A stretch of 64,000 nucleotides of DNA from NCBI GenBank assembly GCA_022710485.1, contig JAKLGU010000001.1, positions 570,011 to 634,010 on the forward strand, read 5' to 3'. How positions within the stretch are numbered: the stretch's first letter is position 1; each line of letters starts with the position of its first letter. The position numbers and the translations under genes are program-made. Source of the stretch: Gemmatimonadota bacterium. Lineage in GTDB: Bacteria > Gemmatimonadota > Gemmatimonadetes > Gemmatimonadales > GWC2-71-9. Shown here piece after piece: positions 1 to 10,861 of this stretch. Below the pieces are notes generated by a model, which was not told where the DNA came from, ran no database searches, and saw only the letters and a program-made list of their open reading frames with translations.

Positions 1-30
1 CTTTTCCTGCTTCTGCTCATCGGTGGCCAT
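1..30 (-). CDS. 5' end of a truncated gene, possibly recA
   Basis: Only ten codons lie inside the window, reading M-A-T-D-E-Q-K-Q-E-K, and the gene continues off the left edge. A GGAG ribosome site sits ten bases before the ATG, and a sigma70-like promoter lies upstream at 87-115. A short charged N-terminus like this is common in RecA, and the gene has its own promoter with a possible operator, but ten residues cannot identify a family. RecA is a guess. Confidence 0.35.
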   Translation of the reverse strand, partial: MATDEQKQEK

Positions 31-81
31 GTGGGTCGATCTCCGGATACTGAAGTGGATGATTTTGCGTCACTAATTCAC

Positions 82-101
82 GAACAACAATACAACCGAA
101 C
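82..101. repeat. GAAC direct repeat, possible operator
   Basis: GAAC occurs at 82-85 and again at 98-101, 16 bases apart start to start, flanking the -10 element of the promoter at 87-115. The placement suits a repressor site. The 12-base spacer does not match the GAAC-N7-GAAC LexA box of alphaproteobacteria or the inverted box of Firmicutes, so the regulator is unknown. Confidence 0.3.
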
Positions 102-115
102 AAGAGCCGAAGCAA
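87..115 (-). promoter_or_regulatory. sigma70-like promoter of the left-edge gene
   Basis: Read on the minus strand, TTGCTT (110-115) and TATTGT (87-92) are separated by 17 bases. Transcription would start near 80, giving a leader of about 50 bases before the ATG at 30. The GAAC direct repeats at 82-101 straddle the -10 element. Confidence 0.45.
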
Positions 116-119
116 TAGG

Positions 120-146
120 CAAAATGTGACTGATTTTGAGTCATAT
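120..146 (-). terminator. weak terminator after yraN
   Basis: TGACT (127-131) and AGTCA (139-143) form an inverted repeat around a 7-base loop. The stem can be extended to 8 pairs, one of them G-T. On the minus strand it is followed by TTTT. The stem is AT-rich and short, so this is a weak call, and it could instead be an operator. Confidence 0.3.
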
Positions 147-161
147 TTGTATGGCGCAGGC

Positions 162-569
162 TCATCTGCGCTCCAGCCGCCAGGCATCGGGGAGGTGCTC
201 CACCTCCAGCCGCCCGTTGCCGATGTCCGTAACCGACACCAGGTCAAAGCGATACGTGTCGCCGGGGCGCCCGTTCCGGAGCCGCCAGAGTTCGGCGACC
301 TTGGCCAGCGTGCGCTGCTTCCGCCACCCGACTGCTTCGGCTGCGAGCCCGAACGCCGCCGTCCGTCGCGTCTTCACCTCGACGAAGGCCACCACAGGGC
401 CGCGCCGCACCACCAGGTCCAGGTCGTGACGGCCGAGCTTGAACCGGTGGGCTTCGATGGACCATCCGCACGAGGCCAGGTAGGCGAGCGCGGCGTGCTC
501 CCCCGCAAGCCCTCGAAGCTGCCGGGCGTCTTCCCATTCGCGGGTCGGGATGAAGCGGCGGGTGGTCAT
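162..569 (-). CDS. yraN: YraN family protein (UPF0102)
   Basis: A 135-residue protein of the YraN/UPF0102 family, a small endonuclease-like fold related to Holliday-junction resolvases and often found near signal peptidase, rnhB or recombination genes. The hallmarks are visible: GE at 23-24, D49 and D51 in the usual G-E-I-D-L position (here D-L-D-L), and F-V-E-V-K at 62-66, exactly 13 residues after D51 as in the family. The ATG overlaps the stop of the upstream GxxExxY gene by four bases (ATGA), so the two are translationally coupled. The biochemical role of the family is poorly defined. Confidence 0.9.
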   Translation of the reverse strand: MTTRRFIPTREWEDARQLRGLAGEHAALAYLASCGWSIEAHRFKLGRHDLDLVVRRGPVVAFVEVKTRRTAAFGLAAEAVGWRKQRTLAKVAELWRLRNGRPGDTYRFDLVSVTDIGNGRLEVEHLPDAWRLERR

Positions 570-1138
570 GATCCACCATAAGCCCGGCCCAGTCGCGGGC
601 CGTCATCGCAGAAACGCGGCGGTCGATCGAGATTCTGCGCGCTCGACCGAGAGACGAGGGAATGCCGGAAGGGAGGGAAGTTCGGGAGGGGTCGCAGTTG
701 TGCAGTACGGTGGACCACTCGCCTGATCACCAGACGTGTGGAGGCAAAATTGAGAAGCAGGCCGACCGACAGGCGTGCGGCCTTGAGGTAGGATCGCAGT
801 TGGACGAAGTGGACGGCATCCAGCGATTGCACAGCCTTGAGCTCGACCACGATTCCCCCGATGGCGATCAAGTCGAGGCGGTGCCGCCCAACCACGGCCC
901 CCACGTAGGTAACATCGACCTCGACTTCGCTCGCGAACGGCACGCCTCGCCGATCAAGCTCCAGCTCCAACGCACGATGGTACACCGATTCCCCAAACCC
1001 CGGGCCGAGGGCCCGGTGGACTGCCACGGCAGCACCGATCACCCGACCGGTCGATGCTTCCTCCTCCACAGAGACGCCACTGGCCGTTTCCGACCCTCCG
1101 TCAACTCCAGCACTCCCGCGTGTCATGGTCCGACACAT
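566..1138 (-). CDS. GxxExxY protein
   Basis: Contains the signature G-x-x-E-x-x-Y (G47, E50, Y53) of the GxxExxY family, followed by an R-x-x-L-D (D89) and V-E-L-K (E99, K101) arrangement like a PD-(D/E)XK nuclease core and a Q-L-R-x-Y-L-K helix near 113-119. The family has no settled function. With the chosen ATG the protein is 190 residues, against roughly 125-130 typical; the excess is about 40 disordered residues before the domain and a C-terminal tail of about 50. The frame stays open to 1222, but that stretch contains the ftsK terminator, so a start at 1138 (or 1126) is more credible. The gene ends inside the yraN start codon. Confidence 0.8.
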   Translation of the reverse strand: MCRTMTRGSAGVDGGSETASGVSVEEEASTGRVIGAAVAVHRALGPGFGESVYHRALELELDRRGVPFASEVEVDVTYVGAVVGRHRLDLIAIGGIVVELKAVQSLDAVHFVQLRSYLKAARLSVGLLLNFASTRLVIRRVVHRTAQLRPLPNFPPFRHSLVSRSSAQNLDRPPRFCDDGPRLGRAYGGS

Positions 1139-1186
1139 TGACACGTTCCCGTTGACACCGGTACTCGCCGCACCGCGTGCCGGTTC

Positions 1187-1219
1187 AAACAAACGGGGCA
1201 CCCCGTGAGGAGTGCCCCG
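1187..1219 (-). terminator. intrinsic terminator of the TPR-to-ftsK operon
   Basis: An 8-base perfect stem (1194-1201 with 1212-1219) around a 10-base loop, followed on the minus strand by TTTGTTTG. It sits 75 bases past the ftsK stop. Confidence 0.8.
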
Positions 1220-1293
1220 CACACCACCGACCTGCGCCAGCTACCCTCGATCGAATGCCACTTTCGACGAAGACGTGTGTCCGGTGTCCGGCC

Positions 1294-3524
<2,231 letters not shown>

Positions 3525-3528
<4 letters not shown>

Positions 3529-4273
3529 AGGAGGCTCGCGGGCGGGGGAGCGGCGGTGATCCGCCGTTCGTGGTAGACGGGGAGCACGGGATAGACGTCC
3601 TCGCGGGCGGCGTCCACGACGTCGGCGTCGAATCCGAGGGCGACGAGGTCGCTCCCGCCGCGGCTGGCGCGCAGGGGCCGCTCCCAGGCGGCGCCGTACC
3701 GGCGGACCAGGTCCAGGCTGGCGACGGCGGCGTCGTTGAGCCCGGCCCGTTTCCGGCCGCCGCCCAGCACGGCGCCGAGCAGCCGGCCGGCGGCGTAGGC
3801 GTCGTCAAGCGCGAACGACCGCTCCCGGCCGGCGCACAGGATCATGAACTCTCCCCGGGCGTCGAGCGCGTCGCGGGCGGCGGCGACCGCCGCCGACAGG
3901 TTCGCCGCGGCCGCGAGGTAGACCGCCGCCGCCCCCTGCGTGGCGAGGAGGGCCGGCGTCCCGTTGGTCGTGGTCATGACGAGCGTCCGCCCCCGGACGG
4001 CGGCGGGTGTCATTTCGAGGGGGCTGTTGCCGAGAGCGAAGCCGGGGATCGGGAGGCCGCCGCGCTCCCCGCACAGGAGCACGTCGGGCGCGCCGATGGT
4101 CTGGGCGAGCCGCAGCGCCTCCTCGGTGGTGGAGGCAGGGAGCACGGCGCGCGCCCCGTGGTGGAGCGCGGCGCAGATGACGGTGGACGCCCGGAGGATG
4201 TCGATGACGAAGATCGTCCGGCCCGTCGCCTGCCCGGGCAGGAGGCCCAGCGGCGAGAAGACGACGTCGAGCT

Positions 4274-4277
<4 letters not shown>
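3525..4277 (-). CDS. comB: 2-phosphosulfolactate phosphatase family protein (ComB)
   Basis: A 250-residue ComB-family protein. In methanogens ComB dephosphorylates 2-phosphosulfolactate on the way to coenzyme M; in bacteria the substrate is often unknown. Family motifs are present: VIDILRAST at 24-32, CGERGG near 69-74, GFALGNSP at 79-86 and TTTNGT near 102-107. No other sulfolactate or coenzyme M gene is in the window, so the pathway is open. The ATG overlaps the accC stop, and the stop overlaps the ftsK start. Confidence 0.9.
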
Positions 4278-5631
<1,354 letters not shown>

Positions 5632-5635
<4 letters not shown>

Positions 5636-6795
5636 GGAGTGAAGCCTTGCGAGATGTCCAGGCCGCCCTTGCCCGACTCGTCGAAGGTCTTGTCGGAGGC
5701 CGAGGAAACGCCGGAGACGCGGAGCGCGAACTCGCTGGGGTTGCTGCTGTAGAACAGGGCGCTCTCGTAGGAGATGACCCCCTCGCGGTACCACTTCATC
5801 AGCGACTGGTCGAAGGACTGCATCCCGTAGGAGATCGTGCCCTCGGCGATGAGGTCGGGGATGTTCAGCGCCTTCTCGATGTCCCGGATGTTGTCGGCCA
5901 CGGCGGCGGTGTTGATCAGCACCTCCGCCGCGGGCACGCGACCGCTGCCGTCCTTCTTGGGGACCAGGCGGAGGCAGACCACCGCCTGGAGCGCGGTGGA
6001 CAGCAGGGACCGGATCTCCTGGTGCTGGTGGGGCGGGTAGAAGGAGATGACCCGGTTGATCGTCTGGGTGGCGTCGGTGGTGTGCAGCGTCGAGAACACC
6101 AGGTGCCCCGTGTCGGCGGCCTTCAGCGCGGTGTCGAGCGTGTCGGCGTCCCGGATCTCGCCGATGAGGATGACGTCCGGGTCCTGTCGCAGCACGTGGC
6201 GCAGCGCCGCGCCGAAGGTGAGGGTGTCGCTGCCCACCTCCCGCTGGGAAATGTTGGCCATCTGGTCCCGGTGGAGAAACTCGATCGGGTCCTCGATGGT
6301 GATGACGTTCACGCGCCGATGCTGGTTGACGTGGTTGATCATCGCCGCCAGCGCGGTGGACTTGCCGGAGCCGGTGATGCCGGTGACCAGCACCAGGCCG
6401 CGCGGCCGGGCCGAGATCTCCTCCAGCACCGTGGGGAGTTTCAACTCCCGGATGGTCTTGACCTCGTACGGGATGGCCCGGAACGCGAACGCCAGCGTGC
6501 CGCGCTGCTGGTAGATGTTGGTCCGGAACCGGCCGACGCCCGGCACGCCGATGGCGAAGTCCGCCTCCTTCTTTTCCGCGAACTCCTTGACTTGCCTCGG
6601 CGTCATGATCTGCTCGGCCAGCGCCTTCAGGTCCTCCGGGCGCAGCGGCGGGAAGTCGAGCCCGGCCAGCTCGCCATTGACGCGCACGGTCGGAGGCCGG
6701 CCCACCTTGAGCAGCAGGTCGGACCCGTTCCGCCGGACCATCTCGGCGATCGCCTGCTTGAAATTGAACGGCGCGGCCGCGGGCGCGTCAGCCAT
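5632..6795 (-). CDS. pilT: type IV pilus twitching ATPase PilT family
   Basis: A 387-residue hexameric ATPase of the PilT/PilU group that powers pilus retraction from the cytoplasmic side of the inner membrane. Visible are a PAS-like N-terminal domain, Walker [10 protein letters not shown] at 139-147, the Asp box [11 protein letters not shown] near 165-175, Walker [10 protein letters not shown] at 208-216 and the His box STLHTTDA at 235-242. The C-terminal tail of about 30 residues is Ser/Gly-rich. PilT and PilU are hard to separate from sequence alone. It overlaps accB by eight bases and accC by four, so it is co-translated with carboxylase subunits. No other pilus gene is in the window. Confidence 0.93.
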
Positions 6796-7342
6796 TGGGA
6801 TCGACCCGGTAGAGGACCTGGCCGAACTCCACCGGCTGGCCGTCCTCCGCGAGGATCTCGCGGATGACGCCGGACACCTCGGCCTCGATCTCGTTCATGA
6901 TCTTCATCGCCTCGATGATGCACACCGTCTGCCCCGTGGCGACCCGGCCGCCGACCTTCACGTACGCCTCGGCGCCGGGCTCCGGCGCCTTGTAGAAGGT
7001 GCCGACCATCGGCGACTTGATTTCCTTGAGGGTGCTGGCGGGCGCCGGCGCGGCCGCTGGGGCGGCAGGCGCGGCGCCGGCGGACGCCGCCGCCACGGGC
7101 GGCGCGACCATCATGGGCGCCGGCGCCATCATCGGCATCGGCGGATACGCCGCCGCCGAGCCCTGGTTGGTCCGCGTGATGACGACCCCGGTGCCGAAGA
7201 AGCCCGTGACCTCGATGGACCCCAGCTCGGGGGAGTCCCGGAGCAGCTCGGCCAGCTTCTTCACGTCCTTCAGCTCGATGGACTTGATCCCCGGCATCTT
7301 CTGGAGCAACTGGGCCAGCTGCTTCATTTCGTCGGCGTTCAC
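6788..7342 (-). CDS. accB: biotin carboxyl carrier protein of acetyl-CoA carboxylase
   Basis: A 184-residue BCCP. An N-terminal region of about 60 residues (starting [11 protein letters not shown]) is followed by an Ala/Pro/Met-rich flexible linker (about 62-104) and a C-terminal biotinyl domain. The biotin-accepting lysine is K147 in EAMKIMNE, and SPMVGTFY at about 110-117 marks the start of the fold. The gene lies 36 bases downstream of pepP and overlaps pilT by eight bases. Confidence 0.96.
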   Translation of the reverse strand: MNADEMKQLAQLLQKMPGIKSIELKDVKKLAELLRDSPELGSIEVTGFFGTGVVITRTNQGSAAAYPPMPMMAPAPMMVAPPVAAASAGAAPAAPAAAPAPASTLKEIKSPMVGTFYKAPEPGAEAYVKVGGRVATGQTVCIIEAMKIMNEIEAEVSGVIREILAEDGQPVEFGQVLYRVDPNG

Positions 7343-7378
7343 GAGCGTTCCTCCTCCGGCGCAGGCCCCGGCCCGCGG

Positions 7379-8464
7379 TTAGACCAGCTCGACCAGTTCG
7401 GTACGTCCGTCAGACAGCGCTTGCGGCCCCGCGGCGGTGAGCACGATATCGTCCTCCAGGCGCACGCCGCCCCACCCCGGAAGATAGAGCCCCGGCTCGA
7501 TCGTCACCACCGCGCCCACCGGCAACACCGCCTCCGCCGTGGCGCTCAGGCGCGGCGCCTCGTGGACCTCGAGCCCGAGGCCATGCCCGAGCGAGTGGCC
7601 GAACGCCTCCCCGAAACCCCGCGCCACCAGGAGGTCGCGGGCCAGGGCGTCGGCCTCGCGGCCCGTCATCCCCGCGCGGATCTCCCGCCTCGCCCTCCAC
7701 TGCGCCGCGTGCACCGCCTGGTACACCTCCCGCTGGCGCGCATCCGCCCGCCCGCCGACCACCACGGTCCGGGTCAGGTCCGCGCAGTAGCCGTCGACCT
7801 GCGCGCCGAAGTCGATCAGCAGGAATTCCCCCGCGCCGATGACCCGCTCGGTGGTATGCGCGTGCGGCAGCGCCGAGCGCGGACCCGACGCGACGATCGT
7901 CTGGAAGGGATGCCACTCGCTGCCGCGCCGGCGGAGGGCCGCCTCGAGCCGGCTGGCCACCAGCAGTTCCGACTGGCCGGGACGGACCGTGGGCAGCACC
8001 TCGGCCAGCGCCGCCGACGCCAGCTCGGCCGCCGCCGCGATGGCCGCCACCTCCTCCGGCGCCTTGACGGCCCGCAACCCCTCGACCAGCTCCCCGACCG
8101 GCGCCGTGCGCCTGGCGCACTTCTTCAGCCGGCCGGCGTCGCGCACGGTGAGCGAATGGGCCTCGAACCCGACGGTGCGGTCGGGACGGTCGGCGCACCG
8201 GTGCTTGAGCCGCTCCCAGACGCTGGCCGAGTCGATCTCCACTTCGGCGGCATCGCCCACCTCGGCCGGCGCCTGGGTGGCGTACCGGAAGTCGGTGAAC
8301 AGCACGGCGCCGTCGGGCTCGAGGAGGAGCAGGCCGGCCGACCCGGTGAAACCCGTGAGGTACCGGATGTTCGGCAGGTGCGACACCAGCAGCGACTCCA
8401 CCCCTTCGGCGGCGAGGAGCGCCCGGACCCCCGCCTGGCGCGCTTCCCTGAGGTCAGCCGGCAC
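7379..8464 (-). CDS. pepP: M24 family Xaa-Pro aminopeptidase
   Basis: A 361-residue creatinase-fold metallopeptidase that removes N-terminal residues before proline. The N-terminal creatinase domain (about 5-125) has LPNIRYLTGFTGS. The catalytic domain has the metal ligands in order: D in LIDFGAQVDGYCADLTRT (two Asp), H in GHSLGHGLG, E in TIEPGLYLPG and E in VRLEDD. The GTG at 8464 is chosen over a longer frame because it leaves only an 11-base overlap with aroQ and fits the family N-terminus. The aroQ-pepP-accB-accC order is a classic conserved bacterial arrangement, broken here only by pilT. Confidence 0.92.
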   Translation of the reverse strand: MPADLREARQAGVRALLAAEGVESLLVSHLPNIRYLTGFTGSAGLLLLEPDGAVLFTDFRYATQAPAEVGDAAEVEIDSASVWERLKHRCADRPDRTVGFEAHSLTVRDAGRLKKCARRTAPVGELVEGLRAVKAPEEVAAIAAAAELASAALAEVLPTVRPGQSELLVASRLEAALRRRGSEWHPFQTIVASGPRSALPHAHTTERVIGAGEFLLIDFGAQVDGYCADLTRTVVVGGRADARQREVYQAVHAAQWRARREIRAGMTGREADALARDLLVARGFGEAFGHSLGHGLGLEVHEAPRLSATAEAVLPVGAVVTIEPGLYLPGWGGVRLEDDIVLTAAGPQALSDGRTELVELV

Positions 8465-8891
8465 GCAGGCGGTCCACCAGCGCCCGCAACCCGACCACAT
8501 ACCCCCGCGCGCCGAGCCCGGCGATCACCGCCACCGCAAGGTCGGCCAGCACGGTGTGCCGCCGTTCCGGCTCGCGTCCGAAGATGTTGGTGAGGTGCAC
8601 TTCGACGAAGGGGACCTGGACGGCGAGGAACGCATCACGCAGGGCCAGGCTGGTGTGCCCGAAGGCGGCGGGGTTCACGACGGCGCCATCGACCCGGCCG
8701 CGCAGCGCCTGCACCGCGTCGACCAGCACCCCCTCGTGGTTGCTCTGCGACCACTCGACCTCGACGCCCAGCGAGGCGGCCTCGGCACGCACCATGGCCT
8801 CGACGTCGGCCAGCGTCTGGTGCCCGTAGAGTGCGGGCTCACGCACGCCAAGCAGATTGAGGTTGGGGCCGTTCAAGACGGCGACCCGCAT
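8454..8891 (-). CDS. aroQ: type II 3-dehydroquinate dehydratase
   Basis: A 145-residue dodecameric enzyme of the shikimate pathway, at normal length. Motifs are LNGPNLNLLGVREPALYG (catalytic Tyr in the LYG), the E-W-S-Q-S-N-H-E-G segment, N-P-A-A-F-G-H-T-S (catalytic His) and VEVHLTNIFGRE. Its ATG overlaps the stop of the upstream TPR gene by one base (TGATG). Confidence 0.96.
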   Translation of the reverse strand: MRVAVLNGPNLNLLGVREPALYGHQTLADVEAMVRAEAASLGVEVEWSQSNHEGVLVDAVQALRGRVDGAVVNPAAFGHTSLALRDAFLAVQVPFVEVHLTNIFGREPERRHTVLADLAVAVIAGLGARGYVVGLRALVDRLRAG

Positions 8892-10699
8892 CAGCGCTTC
8901 AGGCTTTGGAGCCAGGAGTGGAACTGGTCGAGGTCATCCTCGTCGTCCGAGGCCCGGGCGGCGCGGACCGACCCGGACGACGTGCGGCCCGTGGACACCG
9001 CTTCCCCCCCGCCGAAGAACTCGTCGAAGGAGAACCCCGATGCGCCCTCCGGTTTTTCGTTGGGGGTGGTGTTCGCCGCCGGCGGCACGGGGGACGGGTC
9101 CTCGCCGAAGATCGCGCCGAGCGAGAGCCGGTCGATGGCGGGCCTGGTCGGGGCGCCCGACGCCACCGCCTCCTCGTCACCGGCGTCCGACGCCTCCGTG
9201 GCGGGGGTGAGTTCAGGGGCCGGCGGCGGCTCCGGGATGTCCACCTGCGGCGGACGAGCGTCGAGCATGGCGCCCAGGAAGCTGGCGACGGCCTTGCCGC
9301 CGGTGACGGACGCAGCGAAGGACGGCGCGGCGTCCTCGATCACCCTGGCCGCCAGCACCGACTCCAGCTCCACGATGCGGAGCCGGAGCCGCTCGTTGTC
9401 GGGATTCCGGTCGTACAGGATGCGGTACACGCCGAGCGCCTCGCCCGGGTGGCCCTGCGCGGCATACAGCTCGGCCATGCTCTCGGTCACCATGAGCACT
9501 GGCGCACCCGACTCTGCCTCGCTCGCGTCGTCCTCAGGCTCCCCGACGTCCCCTTCCTCGTCCACCGGGGCGATGCCTTCGATGGCCGCATCGAAGCTGT
9601 CCGGCGGATGGACGCCGCTATGGGTCGGCCCGGCTGGCACGAATTCCTGCTCCTCGCCGACATGCATGGCCCATTCGAGCGGCGCCTCCTCCTCCACCGC
9701 CGGGAGCAGCGGCTCGGCCGGACGCGTCGCCTCGATTTCCTCCGCGATGACCGAACTCGACGAGGTGACCGTGGAGGGTTCGGGTTCGGGTTCGGGTTCG
9801 GGCGCGGCCTCCGGCGCGGACGGCGCTTCGGGCTCCGAGGGCGCGCTGGTCCGCTCGAGGAGGGACTCCGAGTCGTTCGCGACCTGGTACTCCGCGCCGG
9901 ACGAACTGTGCAGGACGATTTCCTCCTCCCGCTCGAGCACGAATTCCTCGAACCGGGAGGCGCCGGCCGTGTCGTCGGCATCGCCGCGGAACTCCACGGG
10001 CTCGAAGCCATCCATCGGCGTGACATCTGCCGGGCTCGCCGGCTCCTCGAGGAGCGAGTCGCCGGCGTCCACGGGCTCGGCGGCGGCGGCGGTCGGCTCG
10101 ACCCAGGATGAGATCGCGGCCTCGCTCGCACCGACGGGCGGCTCCCAGAGCGCCGTCGGCTCGAGGAACTCCTCGACCTGCGGCACGGGCGACGGGGGCT
10201 CATCGGCCGGAAGTGCACCGAAGAACGGTTGCGGTGGAGGAGCGGTATCGCCGGCGGTCGGGGGTGCCGCCGACTCGATGGCCGGGGCGGCGGCAGCTGG
10301 CGTCCCGCGGATGCGCTCCAGCTGCTCCCGCGCCTCGTCGTTGCTCCGGTCGACGTCGAGCAGGTAGGTGAGGAAGCTGATCGCTTCGTCGCTGCGGCCC
10401 TGCCGCTCCATGATGTCGGCCAGCGACTTCAGCGCGATGACGTTTTCGTTGTCCAGGTCGAGAACGCGGGAGAACGCCGCTTCCGCTCCCTCGTCATTGC
10501 CCATGTCGAGGTGGCAGCGGCCGAGGATGACGCTTCCGGGGATATAGTCGGGATTGAGTTCGAGCCCCACCCGGATGACTTCGAGCGCGCGCTCCACCTC
10601 GTCGCTCTTCCGGAGGGCGTCGGCGAAGGGGGCCGCGAAGCGCCGCGGGTTCTCCTCGAATTGACGCTGGAGTTTTTCAATCTCGCGAGAATAGGCCAT
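8891..10699 (-). CDS. TPR protein with long acidic linker
   Basis: A 602-residue cytoplasmic protein with no signal peptide. Residues 1-132 form about three TPR units. Residues 135-400 are a low-complexity acidic Pro/Ala/Glu linker containing an EPEPEPEP run at 301-308. A further TPR pair lies at about 404-450, and the C-terminal tail has the short blocks SFLGAMLD (473-480), FDEFFGG (558-564) and DLDQFHSWLQSLKR. Residues 228-237 (P-M-D-G-F-E-P-V-E-F) match a motif in the other large TPR protein at 14327-16603. First gene of the operon, with promoter at 10741-10769 and an AGGGA ribosome site. No known function. Confidence 0.85.
   Translation of the reverse strand: MAYSREIEKLQRQFEENPRRFAAPFADALRKSDEVERALEVIRVGLELNPDYIPGSVILGRCHLDMGNDEGAEAAFSRVLDLDNENVIALKSLADIMERQGRSDEAISFLTYLLDVDRSNDEAREQLERIRGTPAAAAPAIESAAPPTAGDTAPPPQPFFGALPADEPPSPVPQVEEFLEPTALWEPPVGASEAAISSWVEPTAAAAEPVDAGDSLLEEPASPADVTPMDGFEPVEFRGDADDTAGASRFEEFVLEREEEIVLHSSSGAEYQVANDSESLLERTSAPSEPEAPSAPEAAPEPEPEPEPSTVTSSSSVIAEEIEATRPAEPLLPAVEEEAPLEWAMHVGEEQEFVPAGPTHSGVHPPDSFDAAIEGIAPVDEEGDVGEPEDDASEAESGAPVLMVTESMAELYAAQGHPGEALGVYRILYDRNPDNERLRLRIVELESVLAARVIEDAAPSFAASVTGGKAVASFLGAMLDARPPQVDIPEPPPAPELTPATEASDAGDEEAVASGAPTRPAIDRLSLGAIFGEDPSPVPPAANTTPNEKPEGASGFSFDEFFGGGEAVSTGRTSSGSVRAARASDDEDDLDQFHSWLQSLKR
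9776..9799. repeat. (GGGTTC)4 hexanucleotide repeat
   Basis: Four perfect tandem copies of GGGTTC within the TPR gene; on the coding strand they specify alternating Glu-Pro. The repeat keeps frame, so slippage would change linker length by two residues per unit without breaking the gene. Confidence 0.85.
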
Positions 10700-10740
10700 T
10701 CAGGTCCCTGGACGCGTAAGTTGTTGCGGGGATTGGCTTC

Positions 10741-10769
10741 AGAGTAAGGTAAAAATGCGGTGCTGTCAA
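10741..10769 (-). promoter_or_regulatory. sigma70-like promoter for the TPR-aroQ-ftsK operon
   Basis: On the minus strand TTGACA (10764-10769) is followed after 17 bases by TACTCT (10741-10746). The -35 is a perfect consensus. Start near 10734 gives a leader of about 35 bases to the ATG at 10699. Confidence 0.6.
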
Positions 10770-10790
10770 CCGCCCCCGCGGACGGATGGC

Positions 10791-10819
10791 TTGAGATTGT
10801 CCGTTGCCCCGCTTAGACT
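10791..10819 (+). promoter_or_regulatory. sigma70-like promoter for the PpiD-like gene
   Basis: TTGAGA (10791-10796) and TAGACT (10814-10819) are separated by 17 bases. It points away from the promoter at 10741-10769, the two -35 boxes lying 21 bases apart. Confidence 0.5.
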
Positions 10820-10861
10820 TATCCCTCTTTTTCCACCATGTCCGGAGCCGGGATCCCGCCA

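Noticed and set aside
1138..1157. Two TTGACA boxes on plus, 14 bases apart
   Set aside because: No -10 element at a suitable distance and no plus-strand gene follows.
566..1222. GxxExxY gene starting at 1222
   Set aside because: The extra N-terminal stretch would cover the ftsK terminator stem and has no conserved sequence.
9776..9799. (GGGTTC)4 as a CRISPR or regulatory array
   Set aside because: It is a simple in-frame microsatellite coding Glu-Pro, with no spacers.
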